Shown one piece after another: positions 46,081 to 56,199 of a stretch of DNA of 64,000 nucleotides (its first letter is position 1; every line of letters begins with the position of its first letter). A program made the position numbers and the translations under genes. The notes under the pieces were generated by a model. It worked only from the letters and a program-made list of their open reading frames with translations, searched no databases and was not told the origin of the DNA. This DNA is from Nilaparvata lugens (Eukaryota > Arthropoda > Insecta > Hemiptera > Delphacidae), in the NCBI RefSeq assembly GCF_014356525.2, contig NC_052509.1, positions 33,964,584-34,028,583 of the forward strand, in the 5' to 3' direction.

Positions 46081-46620
46081 ATGTCAAGGTAAAACCATCA
46101 ATAAGTGAAAAACATCGAACAGTAAACATTGATGTTTGATGTTGAAACATCAATGTTTTTAAACATCGATGTATTGATACCCATCCCTAGCATATACACG
46201 AAATAGTGATTATAAAACTCGAGCGATAGCTGACAGAGCTCCAGCGAGCGCAGCATGGGAGATATTCAATAATCCAGAAACACCCCTTGCTGAGAAAGCA
46301 CTTAGCTATCTTGTTACAAACGTCATGAAAGCAAAAGCAGCGTTTGGTGGGTCTTTGAGAAAGAAGAAGAAGAAGAGGAAGAATGAGAGGAGAAGTTATA
46401 GTAATGATATTAGACACAAAGCTATAGCTCAGTTGAAAGAGCATATTGCAGGAAAAGGGTATTTTTTGAAACCTTTTCCTCAAATAACTAGTGGGGGGAG
46501 AGTTTTAATCCCACCCTCTTTACCACCACCACCATCATCATATGGAGTGAGTTTATTCCCCCAAAAACAAGTTAAGAAACGTAGAACAACAAAGAAGAGT
46601 AGGAAGAAGAAGAAGAAGAC

Positions 46621-46983
46621 ATGAATATTGCAGGAGAATTGAGTAATTATGATTTGATTGATTGGTTGAAATTATTACAGATTCGGCTAAGAGGTATATA
46701 TATGCTAGATGCATTACCCCAAAAAATTCTAAAAAACGAGAATGGCATTGTGAATTTATTGAGGGAAAGCGAGGATGGCACACATTGGGTTGCATATAAA
46801 GAAGTCGGCTCTAATGTTTGGTATTTTGATCCAATTGGAAATTTACAACCGCCATACGAATTGGACAAATATTGGAAAAAAGAAATTGGAGTAAATATAT
46901 TTTATAATGTAGAGCACATGCAACCATTAAATAGTGATTTTTGTGATCATCTTATGTTATTGTTTCTTGCAAATCAGTTGTAA
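46621..46983 (+). CDS. Adenain-like cysteine protease (Polinton PRO)
   Basis: The 120-residue protein starts MNIAGELSNYDLIDWLKLL and contains RGIYMLDALP, GIVNLL, GTHWVAYKEVG with the catalytic His, VWYFDPIGNLQPPYEL with the acidic partner, and SDFCDHLMLLFLANQL with the catalytic Cys. These are the diagnostic blocks of adenovirus/Polinton maturation proteases, which cleave capsid precursors. Length is normal. In the Cys block the usual CGH is CDH, and the following Cys is Met, possible functional losses. Its ATG overlaps the phospholipase stop and the minor capsid gene follows 31 bases later. Confidence 0.9.
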   Translation: MNIAGELSNYDLIDWLKLLQIRLRGIYMLDALPQKILKNENGIVNLLRESEDGTHWVAYKEVGSNVWYFDPIGNLQPPYELDKYWKKEIGVNIFYNVEHMQPLNSDFCDHLMLLFLANQL

Positions 46984-47014
46984 TTAAGTGTTTGTGCTGA
47001 ACACACATTACAAG

Positions 47015-47704
47015 ATGGTTGTTATCACATTAAGATCTAACACAAGTAACCTCTACAAACATTTACAAGAAATTATAGAATTGGATAAAAATTGTGAATG
47101 GGAAATTGGATTGATTAATTTTTGTGGTTACAATAGTATTGCAAACGTTAACAAAGGAACAAATTCCAGCTTCAAATATGGTGATAGATCAATTGAGCTT
47201 GATACGGGTGCATATGAAGTTGAGGATATTATAAAATCTTTAAAGAATAAATTGAATATTGATGAGAAGAATAAACTTATTATACGAGCAAACGTAAATA
47301 CTATGAAGATTGAAATTCATTCTGATAAAGCCATTGATTTAACACGTACTGATTCGATTGGTAAGATACTTGGTTTTGATAATGTTGTTTTGCAAGCAAA
47401 TAAATGGCATTATTCCCAGCATTTGGTTAACATAACAAGCATTGACAGTATTGTAGTCGAGTGTAATTTAGCATGTGGTAGTTACTCTGACGGAAAACAA
47501 AAACATATAATCTACAAATTTTTGCCAGAGGTTCCTAGCGGTTATTTAATAAACGAGGTACCATCACCAATTATTTATGTACCTTTGAATACTCATCGAA
47601 TTCAAACTATTAATGTAAAGGTAACAGACCAGAATGGATTTTTTATTGATTTCCATGGTGATACAATTACAATTAGGTTGCACATACGTGAAAAACAAAA
47701 GTAA
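47015..47704 (+). CDS. Minor (penton-type) capsid protein
   Basis: The 229-residue frame is intact from ATG 47015 (MVVITLRSNTSNLYKHLQE); in-frame GTG at 46988 is less likely. Conserved blocks: ALxx-type start KNCEWEIGLINFCGYNSIAN, FKYGDRSIELDTGAYEVEDI, SIGKILGFDN, SYSDGKQKHIIYKFLPEVPS, YLINEVPSPIIYVPLNTHRI and ITIRLHIREKQK. IGKxLGF and SY.DGK..H.IY.F are hallmarks I know from Polinton penton-like single jelly-roll proteins, which form the capsid vertices. This is the best preserved virion gene of the cluster. Confidence 0.85.
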   Translation: MVVITLRSNTSNLYKHLQEIIELDKNCEWEIGLINFCGYNSIANVNKGTNSSFKYGDRSIELDTGAYEVEDIIKSLKNKLNIDEKNKLIIRANVNTMKIEIHSDKAIDLTRTDSIGKILGFDNVVLQANKWHYSQHLVNITSIDSIVVECNLACGSYSDGKQKHIIYKFLPEVPSGYLINEVPSPIIYVPLNTHRIQTINVKVTDQNGFFIDFHGDTITIRLHIREKQK

Positions 47705-47709
47705 ACGTA

Positions 47710-47895
47710 ATGGGTTATCTTGTTTTCAATCCACATTCAAATAAGATGTGTACGCACAATGTCATTGGAGAGACGAACGTGAGAGCGTCAACACCTAAAA
47801 ACAAATGTGCTTTGTTGGCTAAAAGTGCAAGAATATTAGAAAAGTTAGGTTTTATAGTTGATTGGCGGAATGTTAGGAGGAGGAGCCGCAATTAG
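47710..47895 (+). CDS. Small Polinton protein between the capsid genes
   Basis: A 61-codon frame opens MGYLVFNPHSNKMCTHNVIG six bases after the minor capsid stop, has a short hydrophilic middle, and reads ARILEKLGFIVDW before running into the start of the major capsid gene in another frame. The LxxLGF end recalls small proteins found between minor and major capsid genes in insect Polintons. Function unknown. It overlaps the likely major capsid start at 47870. Confidence 0.55.
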   Translation: MGYLVFNPHSNKMCTHNVIGETNVRASTPKNKCALLAKSARILEKLGFIVDWRNVRRRSRN

Positions 47896-49097
47896 TGAAA
47901 TTCTGGACGTGGAGACAGAGCTTCAGTTTCATAATGATATAACCAAATTCCAATTTCACACTCATACAGTTTATTTGGGACAAGAAATAGAAAACTCTGA
48001 CGAGGCACATATTGGCATAAATTCTTTAGATGTCTTTTCTTTACCTTGCAAATCATTTATATTTATTGAGGGAACAGTTAGCTGTACAAAACCGGGAACA
48101 GACCTGGCTGGCCCACCAGTTGTGGCAGACTATAAATTAAGCAGTAACGTAATCAGTAACCTTTTTGATGAAATACAATATGAATTAGCAGGTCTGCAAA
48201 TTTCTAAATCAAGATTGATTGGATTAACATCCACAATTAAATCTATACTAAAGAAGAATATGCTCGATAAGAACACATATCACTTGGCCGATTTTGACAG
48301 AGCAGGATATGCGCTAACAGATAATAAATTCACTTTCTGTGTACCGCTGAAATTAATCCTCCCATTTTTTTAAGATTTTCAAAGAATAATTTTAAATTTG
48401 AAACAGGAACTTGTCTTATTGAGGTCACCAACGGACCTAAATTGCATTGAGTCCGCAACTGGAATAAGCATTAGTGTGAAAATTACAAAACTGCAATGGA
48501 GAATGCCCTACATAACTTTAGAAGATCACGTAAGACTGAAATTTTTGAGACTGCTCGATGCTGACACTCCACTTAAATTAAGTTTCTGTCATTGGGAAAT
48601 TTGTGAATTACCAAATTTGCAAAATTCACTTAACCATTCTCGGGCAGTCCGCACCACATCGATTTTTGATAGTCCAAAATATGTTATAATTGCATTTCGT
48701 AAGAATAAAATTAAAAAATCAATCTAATTTCGATAGCTGCGGTATTTACAATGTTAAAGTATATTTGAACAGCGAGTATTATCCATATGAAAATCTGCTA
48801 GTTAAAAATTAACTATTATACAGGATGTTTTTGGATCTCACTCCCTCGTATTATAATCATTCAATCAATAGCAAACTCGGAACAGAAATCGACTTTAAGA
48901 CGTTTTGTGATTCAACACCACTGGTTGTTGTGGATTGTTTACACCAAACAAGTCATTTGAAATCTTCGACAGATGTTCGTATTGAAATGGAATTTAATAC
49001 TGCAGTACCTGCAAATACTTCCGCTTATTGCATTTTAATTAGCAATCGTGTGATGGAGTACACACCTCTGACGAGCATGGTGAAAGAAGTTCAGTAA
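47870..49097 (+). pseudogene. Major capsid protein (double jelly-roll), broken
   Basis: From ATG 47870 the frame gives LDVETELQFHNDITKFQFHT, LPCKSFIFIEGTV, LSSNVISNLFDEIQYELAG and DNKFTFCVPLKLILPFF, then TAA at 48371-48373. The same frame continues QELVLLRSPTDLNCIES, KITKLQWRMPYITLEDH, LSFCHWEICELPNL and SPKYVIIAFRKNK. A one-base shift in an A run near 48715 leads to NVKVYLNSEYYPYENLL, another TAA near 48812, and the end LVVVDCLHQTSHLKSSTDVR, VPANTSAYCILISNRVMEYT. These blocks and their order are those of Polinton major capsid proteins. Two nonsense changes and one frameshift make this copy non-functional. Confidence 0.85.
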
Positions 49098-49197
49098 TTT
49101 TATTGATAGAGTGCACTGCGTGCAATATTATATAAGGTGTGCACCCTGACAAATTTGGTTCATTATCAGTTTCACCTTTGAACAGGTAACATCTAAA

Positions 49198-50163
49198 ATG
49201 TCCTATTCTTTGTGTTCTGATATTTTGGAGAGTAAGAACAAAGTGCAAACTCAGTCTATTGGTATCCAGTGTGATCTTGATTCTGATAGTTTCTATTATG
49301 AGCCAAGGTGCAGTACACCGATCCAGAAGCCACAGGAGGTGGAGGAGCAGAAACGGGAGGAGGAGGAGGAGAGGAGGAGGAGGAGGAGGAGAAAGATGGA
49401 GAATTCAACAAGCCCGCCAAACAGAAAGAAGTGGACAAGCAAGCGACTACGAAAATTGCTACAGTTGATCTTCACTGGTTTAAACAAGATTGTAATCAAA
49501 TTATTGTGAAAGAACTTGCCATAATTGATCAGTTTAATAATTATATTGTATTCCATTTCAAATTGCCATTTGCAAAGACGGAATTGAGTGCAAAATTGTA
49601 TAACGATGTAACATGGTTAGAACGTCACCTATCATAAAATAAAATGGGAAGATGGAGATTTAGAATACACTGACTCATTAATACGTGATTACCTTGTAGG
49701 TCATGGAAAAATTTTTACAAAAGGAACTGAGAAAGCAAAGTTTTTAAGAAGATTGCATACTAACATTCAATGTATACCAGAGGATTTTGCAAAACCTGAT
49801 TTCAGCTTTTTTACTAGTTCATGGTGTTATGCTGTGTGTAACATTCATGAAAATAGGCCTGATGGACGATGTGCTTTGTTCAGTGCTCAACATTATAATT
49901 CTTTGTTGTTTAAAAATATGTATCAAACAAATTATTTCATGTGTGAAAACAATCAAATGCAAAGTATGAAAATGGCCGCGATGTACACGAATTCACAGAA
50001 AAGAAACTTTGCTCATTATGAATTTTTCTACAACGGAAAAGAGATTCAGTGTGTTTATTGCATGCATGCATTGAGACTGCATAAAGCATGTAGATGTTGC
50101 CTGTCTACCATTAATGAAGAAAGACTGCTTAATTACTCTATAATAGTACCAGCCTACACTTAG
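49198..50163 (+). pseudogene. Polinton-linked protein of unknown function, two frame changes
   Basis: ATG 49198 opens MSYSLCSDILESKNKVQTQS with SIGIQCDLDSDSFYY, then runs into a GGA/GAG repeat (about 49335-49395) within which the frame changes. The next part reads IATVDLHWFKQDCNQIIVKE and ends near 49637 by another one-base change; the C-terminal part reads IKWEDGDLEYTDSLIRDYL, HGKIFTKGTEKAKFLRRLHT and a Cys/His-rich end (CVYCMHALRLHKACRCC). The D..WF....I+KELAI.D / W.DGD / KG.EK..FL pattern is one I have seen in unnamed arthropod proteins, possibly a nuclease-like fold, but I cannot assign it. Confidence 0.5.
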
Positions 50164-50182
50164 TTTTGTTAATTCGCTTATC

Positions 50183-50686
50183 ATGGACCTGAGAAAGTGG
50201 TCAGCTGGTGACAATGAGTTGGAAGTGAGGTTAAAAAACTGTATTGATTGGTATGATGAGTGTGAAAGTGCACACCCCCTTCAACCATCTGTTGATGCTA
50301 ACAAGTACACAGCATGCACGTTGTCAATTTATAGAACAGAGACACACGCCAAACAGCTGGGAGGGCGTTAACATGCAGTGTTATGGTTTTTCAAAATTCA
50401 AAAAATTAACTTGTCTCTTGATGGCAATTCCATTTAACAAATTTGATTCAATTGCAAAGAATATTAAATTTTCAACAGGATGTCAAGATGCTGATTTGCC
50501 ATTAAAAAAACAGAAAATGTGCACTTTCCAATTTTATCTGAGATATTTGAATTACTTGATATACTAGACAGTGGACATCTACATTATGATTGTACAAATG
50601 ATTTGCCATTATCTGTTGTTACAAATTCCGATGAACTTTGGAAATGCTTGTACAATATTGCAGATAAAAAATGTAAAAGAACTTAG
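50183..50686 (+). pseudogene. Hypothetical gene broken by frameshifts
   Basis: ATG 50183 opens MDLRKWSAGDNELEVRLKNC with an early stop at 50371. Overlapping frames carry IPFNKFDSIAKNIKFSTGCQ and, after another shift, FPILSEIFELLDILDSGHLH ... ELWKCLYNIADKKCKRT with TAG at 50684-50686. Three frames in sequence look like pieces of one gene of about 165 codons. No family recognised; it is the last gene of the cluster on this side. Confidence 0.4.
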
Positions 50687-50739
50687 ATCATTGACCTCTC
50701 TGTAGAGATATGGATTCACTTTAATCTGACAGTATAGCA

Positions 50740-51155
50740 TTAGAAGTAGAGAGAGAGAGAGTGAGAGGGAATTTCTTAATTCACTTTAATCTGTCAGTAT
50801 AGCATTAGATGTAGAGAGAGAGAGAGAGAGAGAATGAGAGGGAATTTTTCCCTCAAAGGGAAATTATATTTTCCCTCACTCGATATCCACCCCCCCTCAT
50901 CTATACTGAGGAAGGGGAAGGGAAAATCTATTTGAGAGAGATATCTCTCTCTCCTTCTTCATCCCCCTCGTCCTCACTGGGAGAGGGGGAGAGGGAGGGA
51001 GATTAGATTAGATTAGAGAGGGAGAGAGAGAGAGAAAAGGAGAGGGAAGAGAGTGAGAGAGGAGTGGGAGGGGGAAAATCTATTTTTAGAACACCCCCCA
51101 CCCTGTGGGTGAGGGTGACAGGCGGGGGGTGGTGGGATGGGAGAGGGGGGAGGGG
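50740..51155. repeat. Purine-rich low-complexity block with GA microsatellites
   Basis: (AG)n runs at about 50747-50762 and 50811-50834, a duplicated segment cactttaatctgtcagtata (50711 and 50783), and G/A- and C/T-rich tracts to 51155. No coding sense. It separates the last Polinton gene from the 46-bp shared block. Confidence 0.85.
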
Positions 51156-51156
51156 G

Positions 51157-51202
51157 ATTTCGAGCAAAAAAGCTTCCTTGAAGTCTCAGAATATAACTAC
51201 TT
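51157..51202 (+). repeat. 46-bp block shared with the inverted arms
   Basis: gatttcgagcaaaaaagctt and the following ccttgaagtctcagaatataactac recur at 40744-40789 and, inverted, at 35564-35609 with one mismatch. A copy inverted relative to 35564-35609 at the far side of the cluster is what a remnant of terminal inverted repeat would look like. Confidence 0.65.
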
Positions 51203-52269
51203 TACTCTTTTTGATTATTGCTAAGCTGTAGTTTCTGCATTTTGCAATTAGGCTATTTCAATAAAGGCTACTGTTATTCATATAACCTTATGGTTATTTC
51301 AACTTACCTGTTTCTTTTGTTGGTATTGAACCAATTCAAATGGGTGAAGCCTTGCAATTCAACATATTTACATTTCAATTTTTCTAGGTGTTGTTTGCTA
51401 TTAAAAATGACAATTGTAGGTTTAAACTAAAGACTACTTTTTATAGATTCTGGTATTCTATGAACGTTTGTTTAGTAACTGTTTCATTATTCCATTTTGA
51501 TAACCAGATAGATTATTTTCTATGTGCATTACTGTTATATTCATAACTTTTTACTGTCACTCTTTAATAATTGATTTGTGTGAAATATGCGCATATTGGT
51601 AACATCATCACCTGATTATCTTTGGTTATAATTATTTACTATTTCAAATTGTTACATTGCAATCAGTTCTTGCATTCAGATTACTGTTTTTTACTTGTTC
51701 TTTTTCACTAGAATCATTAATATCATTTTCAAGTTTGTTCATGTATGTCAATCCTTTTCTAAACTTAATCCTAATCTTGTTTATAACAAAGTTAAATTCT
51801 ATTTCAATTTATATTGTCGACCTATCACCCTGAGGGGATATTTCATGTATTCAAATTTACAGAACATTTTTCCATTTTAAAATCACTTTGTTGGCATCAT
51901 ATTTTTCTTATGTCAACTAGGATCATCTACATTTTTATTTCTTATTCATGTGATTTGATATTCTTTAATGCTGATCAAAGTTTGTATTTTACTAACCTAC
52001 TTCTTCATTTGGCATTTCACCTCAGCTCACATTTTGTTGATTAGCTCTAATACTGAGTTGCCTAAAACTGTTTTGCATTCATTCCAGTGCACAGGTTTTT
52101 GAATGCACAACGGTTCTTGCACTCATGTGGAATTTCAGTCAGGTGTCAAATCAGTCAAGACACATTGTTTCTCTTTTTTCAGAATTTGATTCATTCCCTC
52201 CTATTTATACAGTCCACTCTTTTCTAAGACTAAATTTCACAAATTGCATGAAAATCTATTACTGCATTT
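51203..52269. other. T-rich stretch without a recognised gene
   Basis: Similar in composition to 32056-34767 (pyrimidine-rich plus strand, short open frames without motifs). No repeat shared between the two T-rich regions was noticed by eye. Confidence 0.4.
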
Positions 52270-52890
52270 CACTGTAAATGTGCAACATATAAACATTTGA
52301 ACATAAAGAGAAATGCCAAACTGTCGACTTGAATCTTAGACCTCACTTCGCTCGGTCAATTAATAGACCTGCAGTTTTACTCAAGCTAGGATCAAAATTT
52401 CAGGTGGGTTCCCAACCACGGAGACGTGATTATGCAGCTCATAATTTTCTGTTAGCTGAGCTAGCCTATGAGATCCTACGTTTATTCATTTATTTAACGA
52501 TGATTTATTTAATCGATGATATAATTCGAACAACAGCTGTTTTTCTTCAAGTTACATTGATATATCTAATTGCTTGCGTCATTGCATGCAATTTATAATC
52601 CTCTCGACAGCTGATCTATGATGAATAATATTCTAGTCTGATTTTTACTCTAATATTGGCGTATGAAGGAGGCGCCTTTTCCTTTTATATTATCCTTGAA
52701 ATGCAAAATTTCCAAAAGCCTTGTATATACATCAAACCACAATTTAAAAAGGAACATACCTGTCAAATTTCATGAAAATCTATTACCGCGTTTCACCATA
52801 AATGCGGAACATAATTATAAACATAAAGAGAAATGCAAAACCGTGGACTTAAATCTTAGACCTCACTTTGCTCGGTCAATTATGTTCCTA
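52270..52890. repeat. Direct repeats of a dispersed element
   Basis: A ~60-bp block containing ataaagagaaatgc.aaac, cttagacctcact.cgctcg (one base varies) and ggtcaatta occurs at about 52300-52365 and 52822-52882. Between them 52550-52770 matches 23565-23775. The whole may be one element with direct terminal repeats, or two inserted copies. Confidence 0.6.
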
Positions 52891-53387
52891 TTGTTTATTA
52901 TATATTATTTACTACATCTATATAGGCATATTGCTATACAGTATATACAAGCACACTATATTCAAATTGCTATACAGTCGAGCCTCTCTATAACAAGCCA
53001 CCACTTAATAAATTCTAATCAACAAATATTTTCACCTTGTCCCATGACATTTCAGAATTTTGGCTGCTTATTTTCTTCTATAACGAATTATGGACCTCTC
53101 AACTACAAAGTTATCTCTCTCCACTTCAACATACAAAATGTAGTGTGTATAAGAAGCCAACAGTCAGAATTTTTTAGTTTCAGCAGAAAGGTCAATAAAC
53201 TAAAAATAATGACATATTCAGGTAGGAAGAAGATAGGATGGTAAACAGTGAATAGAGTTTGAAACACATGTCGGAAATTGAATGCAAGTTACTGGAAATA
53301 GAATTTCAAAAACCTGTCATTCGTAGAACAGGCAGGTAGACAGGACTTTCCCGTCCTTCTGCTTTTGTCACACATTTCAATTCTTAG

Positions 53388-53477
53388 AGCTGATGATGAT
53401 GATGATGATGACTGTGACGAATCTGAAGAGAAGAATCCGTCAGATCAAGAAGTTCTACAAGCTTTCAAAATCATCAG
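53388..53477 (+). other. Candidate internal host exon
   Basis: A 90-base segment lies between an acceptor-like tttcaattcttag and a donor-like atcag|gtgagg. It is open in the frame giving ADDDDDDCDESEEKNPSDQE followed by VLQAFKIIR, with a run of six Asp codons from a (GAT)n tract. Protein-like composition and good splice sites suggest part of a plus-strand host gene whose other exons were not found. Chance is possible because the segment is short. Confidence 0.3.
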
Positions 53478-54670
53478 GTGAGGATTACAACTAAAAATAG
53501 TGTAGACTACCAGACAACATTTTTGACTGTTTGAATAGAGATGTGAGTCATTTATTGAACGTGATGTTTTACTCAAATGCAAAATTTAACCAAAAATTAC
53601 TCACTTTTTCAAGTAAAACGTTAAAAAATGGAAAAGTTGTGTCATTATAGTAACTATTTATAGTAAAGTTATTGACAAAATTACTTCTTATTCTCTTATC
53701 TGATTTCCTATGAAATAATGCTTCCTATATCCTGTATACACTGTATATAATATGAATAAGGAAAAGAGTTCCATAGTTTAGTACAAGATATTTCAGAGAA
53801 CTTTAAATTTAATTTTTTTCCTACTCACACTGGCGATCAAGAGTCATCTCACGCCAGTGGTTTTTTCCCTTACCATCTACTATCAAATTATTGAATTGTA
53901 TTGTCATGCTGAACTTTATTTGAATTCTGCATAATGTATTTATGTGTCTGTGAAGTATTTAATATCTTTTATAGATTCATAAATAAAGTGATATTCAATA
54001 TTTTTCATATTGGTCTCATTTGATGGAGCCCATTCCTATACTATTCTCATAATTTGTCTCAAAAAATTCGACCGTGAGAGACTTTGAAAGTTTTCAAATT
54101 TGGCAGGTCCGCTCCACTACGTCCAGATCGGAAAAAAGTGTGAATCAATGAAAACAATTCTGGGTTTCAGTTCTATACCATTTTCATAGTTTGGGATCAA
54201 AAATCAAGCTGTCAGCGGAGGAGAAGGATGTAGGTAATGAGGTCCTTTGCCACCCCCAGGTAAGAATTATTGAAGGAAACTGTGATGAAAATTTATGAAT
54301 CAAGTCTTCAGCTATCACATTAAACTTTCATAATTTGGGCTCAACTAAGATGCTGCCAGAAGACGGAATGGTTGTAAGTAGCCAGGTCCTTTGCAGCCTC
54401 CAGAAAAGAATTATTTTAGAAAATATGATGAATTCCAATAGGATAACACATCATACCATCATATTATGTTCATCCATTATATTCCTCCTACTTTGTGACG
54501 TGGTGCAAGTGAGCATGCACCACTCCACTCTGTCCCAAGATGGCGACCAGTACCTGAACTGTCAAAAGCTCCCACCGAAAGCATTTTCGTGTCCTTGGTC
54601 GAAATTGTACATGTACCACAACCTCCCATGAACACAATCATTCTAGGCCAAGCTCCTCTTGACCCTTTTA
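53478..54670. other. Intergenic or intronic stretch
   Basis: No gene recognised. Two diverged ~150-bp blocks, near 54180 and 54325, share tttcataatttggg..caa, gaggtcctttgc.gcc and agaattatt, suggesting an old tandem duplication. Confidence 0.4.
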
Positions 54671-54681
54671 GATCACTTATA

Positions 54682-56003
54682 CAAGGTGAGGCATAATAAC
54701 AAGCGATTTTAAAAATACTGTTAAATAAAAACCCTTTGTTAAATAATTATTTTTATTCCACAATATTAAAAAACATGAAAAAGCATTTTCTGCAACAGTA
54801 AAATGTCAGTTATTTCTTGAAAATAACTCCAGTAAGATGGTGTCTGTTTAAACATACACATTCCTCCAGCTGGACCTTGAAGTGACTCATCACATTTCGT
54901 AGCATTGCCAGTGGGATTTGACCAACTTCCTGCCAGATCCGCTCTTTCAGGGCTTCAATTGTTCTAGGAGGATTACCTTGGTAAACCTTACTTTTCAGAT
55001 AACCCCACAAGAAAAAATCACATGCTGTGAGGTCAGGTGAATGAGAGGGCCATGCAATATCTCCATTTCGGGAGATCACATGATTTGGAAACAACTGATT
55101 GACAATATGCATGCTTACTCGAGCAGTGTGGGATGTTGCTCCATCTTGCTGGAAAAACATTACTCCAAGTTGTGGAGTAAAAAAGTTGTCCAACATCTCT
55201 GCATATCTCTGCGAAGTCACTGTCACCGCATTGCCTTGGCCATCTTCAAAGAAGTATGGTCCTATGATCCCTAATGAAGACATGGCGCACCACACAGTTA
55301 CTTTTTTGGAATGCAATGGCTGCTGATACAGTTCTCTAGGGTTAACATCACTCTAAAATCGAAAGTTTTGCTTGTTAACATAACCTGAGAGATGGAAGTG
55401 TGCTTCATCACTCATCCACAAATGGTTTACAATGTCCTTGTCTTCATTAATCAAATCCAAAAATTCTAAGCTGAACCAGCTTCTGCTTACAAAATCCGTT
55501 TCCTTTAGGGCCTGAATCATTTGGATTTTGTATGGGTGGAAGTGCAAATCTTGGTGTAAAATTTGTCTTACCGTTTGGTTTGAAATCCCAAGTGTATCGC
55601 TGTGTTGGTGAGCTGAGCGACGAGGGCTTCTGTCAATGGTGACTCTTACATGTTCAACGTTTTCAGGTGTGCACACAGTTTTCGGTCTTCCTGTTTTCTT
55701 CCTTGTCGTTGATGCAGTCTCTTCAAAGTTCTTAACCCAATTTCTAATCGCACAGGCAGATGGCACCGGCTGATTCCGATTGATGTTGAAATGGTTGCGG
55801 AATGCACAACGTGCTAACTGGTATGAACTACCGTTTTGATAAAAGGCTTTGACAGCGTAAGCACAATGCTGTGGGGACCAGCGCTCCATTGTGACTAAAT
55901 GCTTTTTTGCGCCAAACATAACTGATGCTATCCCCTCCACCTCCCTCCAACGCAGCTTGGTTCGCACGCTTTTTAAAATCGCTAATTATTATGCCTCACC
56001 TTG
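54682..56003 (-). mobile_element. Mariner-type element, DD41D (rosa-like)
   Basis: Terminal inverted repeats caaggtgaggcataataa...agcgattttaaaaa bound a 1322-bp element, with TA on both sides (54680-54681 and 56004-56005) as the target duplication. It encodes one transposase on the minus strand. Repeat ends are nearly identical, so insertion seems fairly recent. Confidence 0.92.
54810..55889 (-). pseudogene. DD41D mariner transposase with a single in-frame stop
   Basis: From ATG 55889 (MERWSPQHCAYAVKAFYQNG) to the stop at 54812-54810 the frame is open apart from TAG at 55355-55353, at a position where mariner transposases usually carry Trp. An in-frame ATG at 55967 is also possible. The N-terminal helix-turn-helix region contains GRPKTVCTPENVEHVR. 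Catalytic residues: first Asp in LWMSDEAHFHLSG, second in MFFQQDGATSHTA, third in SPDLTACDFFLWGYLKSKVY; 41 residues lie between the second and third, hence DD41D. Length ~360 residues is normal. The product would be truncated before the second Asp. Confidence 0.88.
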
Positions 56004-56199
56004 TAGAATACACACCCCATACTGAAAGTCGATGAAGCCAACATTTACTGCCATTGCTGCCCCTTCGTGATGTCAGCATATAGAAAACTTTTCTGTAGAC
56101 TTTGTTTACATTGTCTTCCCTGGCAGATTGTGTCTATTTCAGATGGAAGTAAATTACTAAAGATTATTATACATAGAAAGATAAGATCTATCTAATTTA

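Larger units (their letters stand above)
43349..46189. mobile_element. Non-autonomous hAT-type element inside the phospholipase gene
   Basis: The ends are tagggatgggtatcga and its inverted match ...tcgatgtattgatacccatcccta. Flanking 8-bp target duplications are gcgtatac (43341-43348) and gcatatac (46190-46197), one mismatch. Just inside both ends are runs of aacatcaatgttt and catcgatgttt, forming subterminal palindromes. No transposase is visible. A foldback element (43905-45285) makes up its middle. Confidence 0.88.
43081..46624 (+). pseudogene. Phospholipase A2-like Polinton protein, split by a hAT element
   Basis: ATG 43081 opens a basic N-terminus (MVCRRKQSSRKRGRV). LPGGYQYCGPGTK is the calcium-loop motif (YxGPG) of parvovirus-type phospholipase A2. 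Near 43318 the frame shifts by one base; in the shifted frame the catalytic helix reads ACKVRDIAY, with arginine where the family has the catalytic histidine of the His-Asp pair. The hAT element 43349-46189 is inserted immediately after. Sense resumes at 46193 (DYKTRAIADRAPASAAWEIF), runs through KKKKKRKNERR and a proline-rich stretch to a Lys-rich tail, and stops at 46622-46624, overlapping the protease start (ATGA). In parvoviruses this domain opens endosomal membranes during entry; here it is doubly inactivated. Confidence 0.8.
34768..51202. mobile_element. Polinton (Maverick) gene cluster, partial and decayed
   Basis: The cluster has packaging ATPase, adenain-like cysteine protease, minor and major capsid proteins and a phospholipase A2-like protein, the set expected of a Polinton/adintovirus-type element. 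Most of it reads on the plus strand from 38042 to 50686. Protein-primed DNA polymerase and integrase are not visible. A 46-bp block at 51157-51202 recurs at 40744-40789 and, inverted, at 35564-35609, and may be part of the terminal repeat. Outer limits are therefore approximate. Several genes are broken, so this copy cannot be autonomous. Confidence 0.85.

Noticed and set aside
52663..53244. 193-residue plus-strand ORF
   Set aside because: It runs across a dispersed repeat (52550-52770) and into unrelated DNA, with no motif and AT-biased composition.
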